NCBI RefSeq assembly: GCF_027943255.1 | Contig: NC_072896.1 | Coordinates: 7,192,001 to 7,256,000 of the forward strand | Reading direction: 5' to 3' | From: Anastrepha obliqua | Lineage: Eukaryota; Arthropoda; Insecta; Diptera; Tephritidae | Length of the DNA stretch: 64,000 nt | Shown: in pieces, positions 52,001 through 55,000 of the stretch | Layout of the letters: every line of letters begins with the position of its first letter | How positions within the stretch are numbered: position 1 is the first letter of the stretch | The notes under the pieces: model-generated | What the model was told of the DNA's origin: nothing | Database searches by the model: none | Seen by the model: the letters and a program-made list of their open reading frames with translations, nothing else | Made by a program: the position numbers and the translations under genes

Positions 52001-55000
52001 CCGCACGGCAGATGATTTTTTAAGAGGAGCTTTTTCATGGTAGAAATACACTCAGAGGTTTCCCATTGCCTACCGAGGGGCGCTCGCTATTAGAAAAAAC
52101 TTTTGCAGTCATTTATTGTTTCATGCCCGAAAATTCGAACCTACGCACTTCCGAATGGTAGTCACTCAGCACTCATAGGCTTAGGACTTGGACTTTAGGA
52201 ACCGCATCTCACCATTATGAATGAAGTTGAGTATCTGGGTGTAATTTTTGATTCTAAATTCTTCTTTCTGCGCCATTTAAATAATATATTTTTTATCAGT
52301 CATATTCTAAAGCGTCTTTCAGCAGAGCCGCCTAGATGTCAATAGATAATAATTCCCAGACGGTATCTTTTTTATGTCATCTTTGATATTTGTCAAGTAG
52401 ACAGATGTACAATTTTAGACGATAGAACAACGGTTTAAAATTTTTTGAAACTTATTGTAAAAATAGTCGATATTTAAGAACAACATATCGCGAAATTCGT
52501 AATTTTTTTCGTGGAAATAATCGTCCGAATGAGTTGTGAATTCAAGGGTTGGTGAACAATTTAAATAAACTGGGTGTATCAGGGATGGAAAAATGAATGT
52601 CAGACCAAATACTGTAAGAACTGGCCGTTCTGTTAGGAGTATTTCGGCTGTAGCGCAAAGTGTTGCTGAATAACCTTCAACATCGATATTTGGACTCTTT
52701 CAATAATTAGGCATTCATGAATTGACTGTTTGTCGGCTTTTAGCTGTGCTCAGGTGGAAAGTAAATTATTTTAAAATTGTTCAAAACAACATCTAGGCGC
52801 ACCATTTGAAATACCCTTTAGAATTGCATCTATGCCATACTTTGATTCAGACTTCACTGATGCATATTTTCGAAAGTTACTATCGGGTATTTCTTTAAAC
52901 GCTCGAGAACTTAAAATGATAATACAAAACGGAAATACATTTGTTGAAAATATTTTTTGTTTTTTGAATTTTTATAATTTAGTAATTTCATGGCATTTAT
53001 TTTTTTATGTCCCATTCGATCAGTCCAATTTTTGACTACTTTTTCCAGTAATCTAAATAATAATTTTAAATCTGTAAAAATGCGACTCAAACGATGGTCA
53101 ATTGGAGGTTCATAGGAAAATTGTCACTGTATGAATTATATAGACAAGCATGAACTATTTTCGTCAGGTTTTTTGTTTTAGTCTTCAAGAAATCACGTAT
53201 TTCCAGATTTTCTAATAAATAAATATTGGGTTGGGGAGAAAGCAATGTCGTATTTTGTCAATAAACATATCTTGCGTTGTACTTATTGCATTGGGTCACA
53301 CTAAACGGCGATTTGAACACGAAAATTTGTACTACAAGTGTCTCTTTGACAGTGTTGTGATCGTACGTTTCAGTCTTAAGTTATAGCGCGTCAAAGATGG
53401 AGTCCACCAAGCAAGAAAGTCGTCATATTTTACGTTTTTACTACCTCAGAGGTAAAATTGGCGGCAAAAATTTGTGAAGTTTATGGGCCTGATACTGTAA
53501 CGATTCGCATAGCACAGCGTTGGTTCGATCGATTTCGTTCTGGTGTAGTAGATGTCGAAGATGCACCCCGTACTGGTAGGCCAATCGTCATAGAGACTGA
53601 TAAAATCGTTGAAATTATCCAAAGAGACCGGCATGTGAGCATTCGCTCGATTAGTTAGGAACTAGGTGTAGACCACAAAACCGTTGGAACCATTTGCAGA
53701 AGATTGGATTCCAAAAAAAGCTGGATGTTTGGGTGCCACACGTGTTTACGCAAAAAAATCTCTTGGACCGAATCAACGCTTGCGATTCTCTGCTAAAACG
53801 GAACGAACTTCACCCATTTTTGAAGCGGATGTTGATTGGCGATGAAAAGTGGATCACGTACGACAACGCCAAGTGAAAAAGATCGTGGTCGAGAAGCGAC
53901 GAGCCGGCCCAAACCATCGCCAAGCCCGGATTGACCGCCAGGAAGGTTTTGCTGTGTGTTTGGTGGGATTGGAAGGGGGGATAATGAAGTTGCCTTCTAA
54001 ATGGCAACAAGTTTGCGAACAAAACGGGGCATATTTGACTTGAATCGGATAATTCTAAGTACGTTAAATGAAACGTCAAATTTCGATCACAAATACGACA
54101 TTTCTTTTTTCCCAACCCAATAAATAAATAAATAAATTTAAGTTTGACGTTACCACTCATCTCCGGTAAGCGCCCCATGGCATGAATGCTGTAGCCCTTG
54201 ATGGTTTCGGTGGGTTGCCAATAACTTTACGGTTCATTATTTTTTGCAGCAGAATTCTCAAACAACCTGCGCTGCACTAAATACCGTTCGGGATGATCTA
54301 AGTAGATATTATCCTCCTTTATTAAATAGATCTGTCTCGTCTAATGCGAAAAAGTTCTTAATTCTATGTGGATCTCCGCCGAATCGAAAGCGCCTACAAA
54401 ACCATGTAGAAATATCCAGTCTGTTAAAAGAAAAACGAGCATCGAAGTGTGTAATATCACATTTTCTAGGTGCTTAACGCCATAACTCCACAACAAACTA
54501 ACTCAACATCTGCTAAATTTCTCTATGGACCTAGTCTAGTTTGATCGTGTGGGCAACTTTCTTAGCATCTTAACATTTCCTTAGCAAAATGTATCAAACA
54601 AATCAGATCGCTGTATTCGCACATGCAAATGGCAAGAAGTTCGGTAAGGCAGATATCTTAAGCTTTAAGACCTATGTAGTTACTATATTTCGTATTTACT
54701 AGTTGATAAAATTAAACACTCTTCAATCACATTAATCCATCGTCTTACTTTCTCTTTAGCCTCTGCTCTCAAACCACCACTCAATCGCCTCTACAGCAGC
54801 AGCAACAACAACAGCAGTCGCATCAGCCTCAACACCACACTTCACAACTTCATCCTCACTCCCTGCCTCATACACAATCGCCTCTGGGCGCAGCTGCCGC
54901 GGGCACATCGGCAGCGTCCGGACAATGCAGCCCGCTAACGCTGCCGCCACAGTCGCAACCACTGCAGCCAACAATCACTTCGCTGGCGTCACTTAGCAGT

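Larger units (their letters stand above)
33246..54759 (+). other. eya: eya intron 2 (21.5 kb)
   Basis: From GTAAGA to CTCTTTAG. It holds the intact mariner, a Tc1 fragment, the long-arm element, TTAA MITE, several LINE relics, SINEs and mariner fragments. I see no convincing gene in 36571-37967, 38899-39839, 43700-45473, 50170-51859 or 54123-54759. Short tandem (CATA)n, (TATG)n and (TG)n runs occur near 44230, 45140, 50930 and 51090. Confidence 0.75.
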
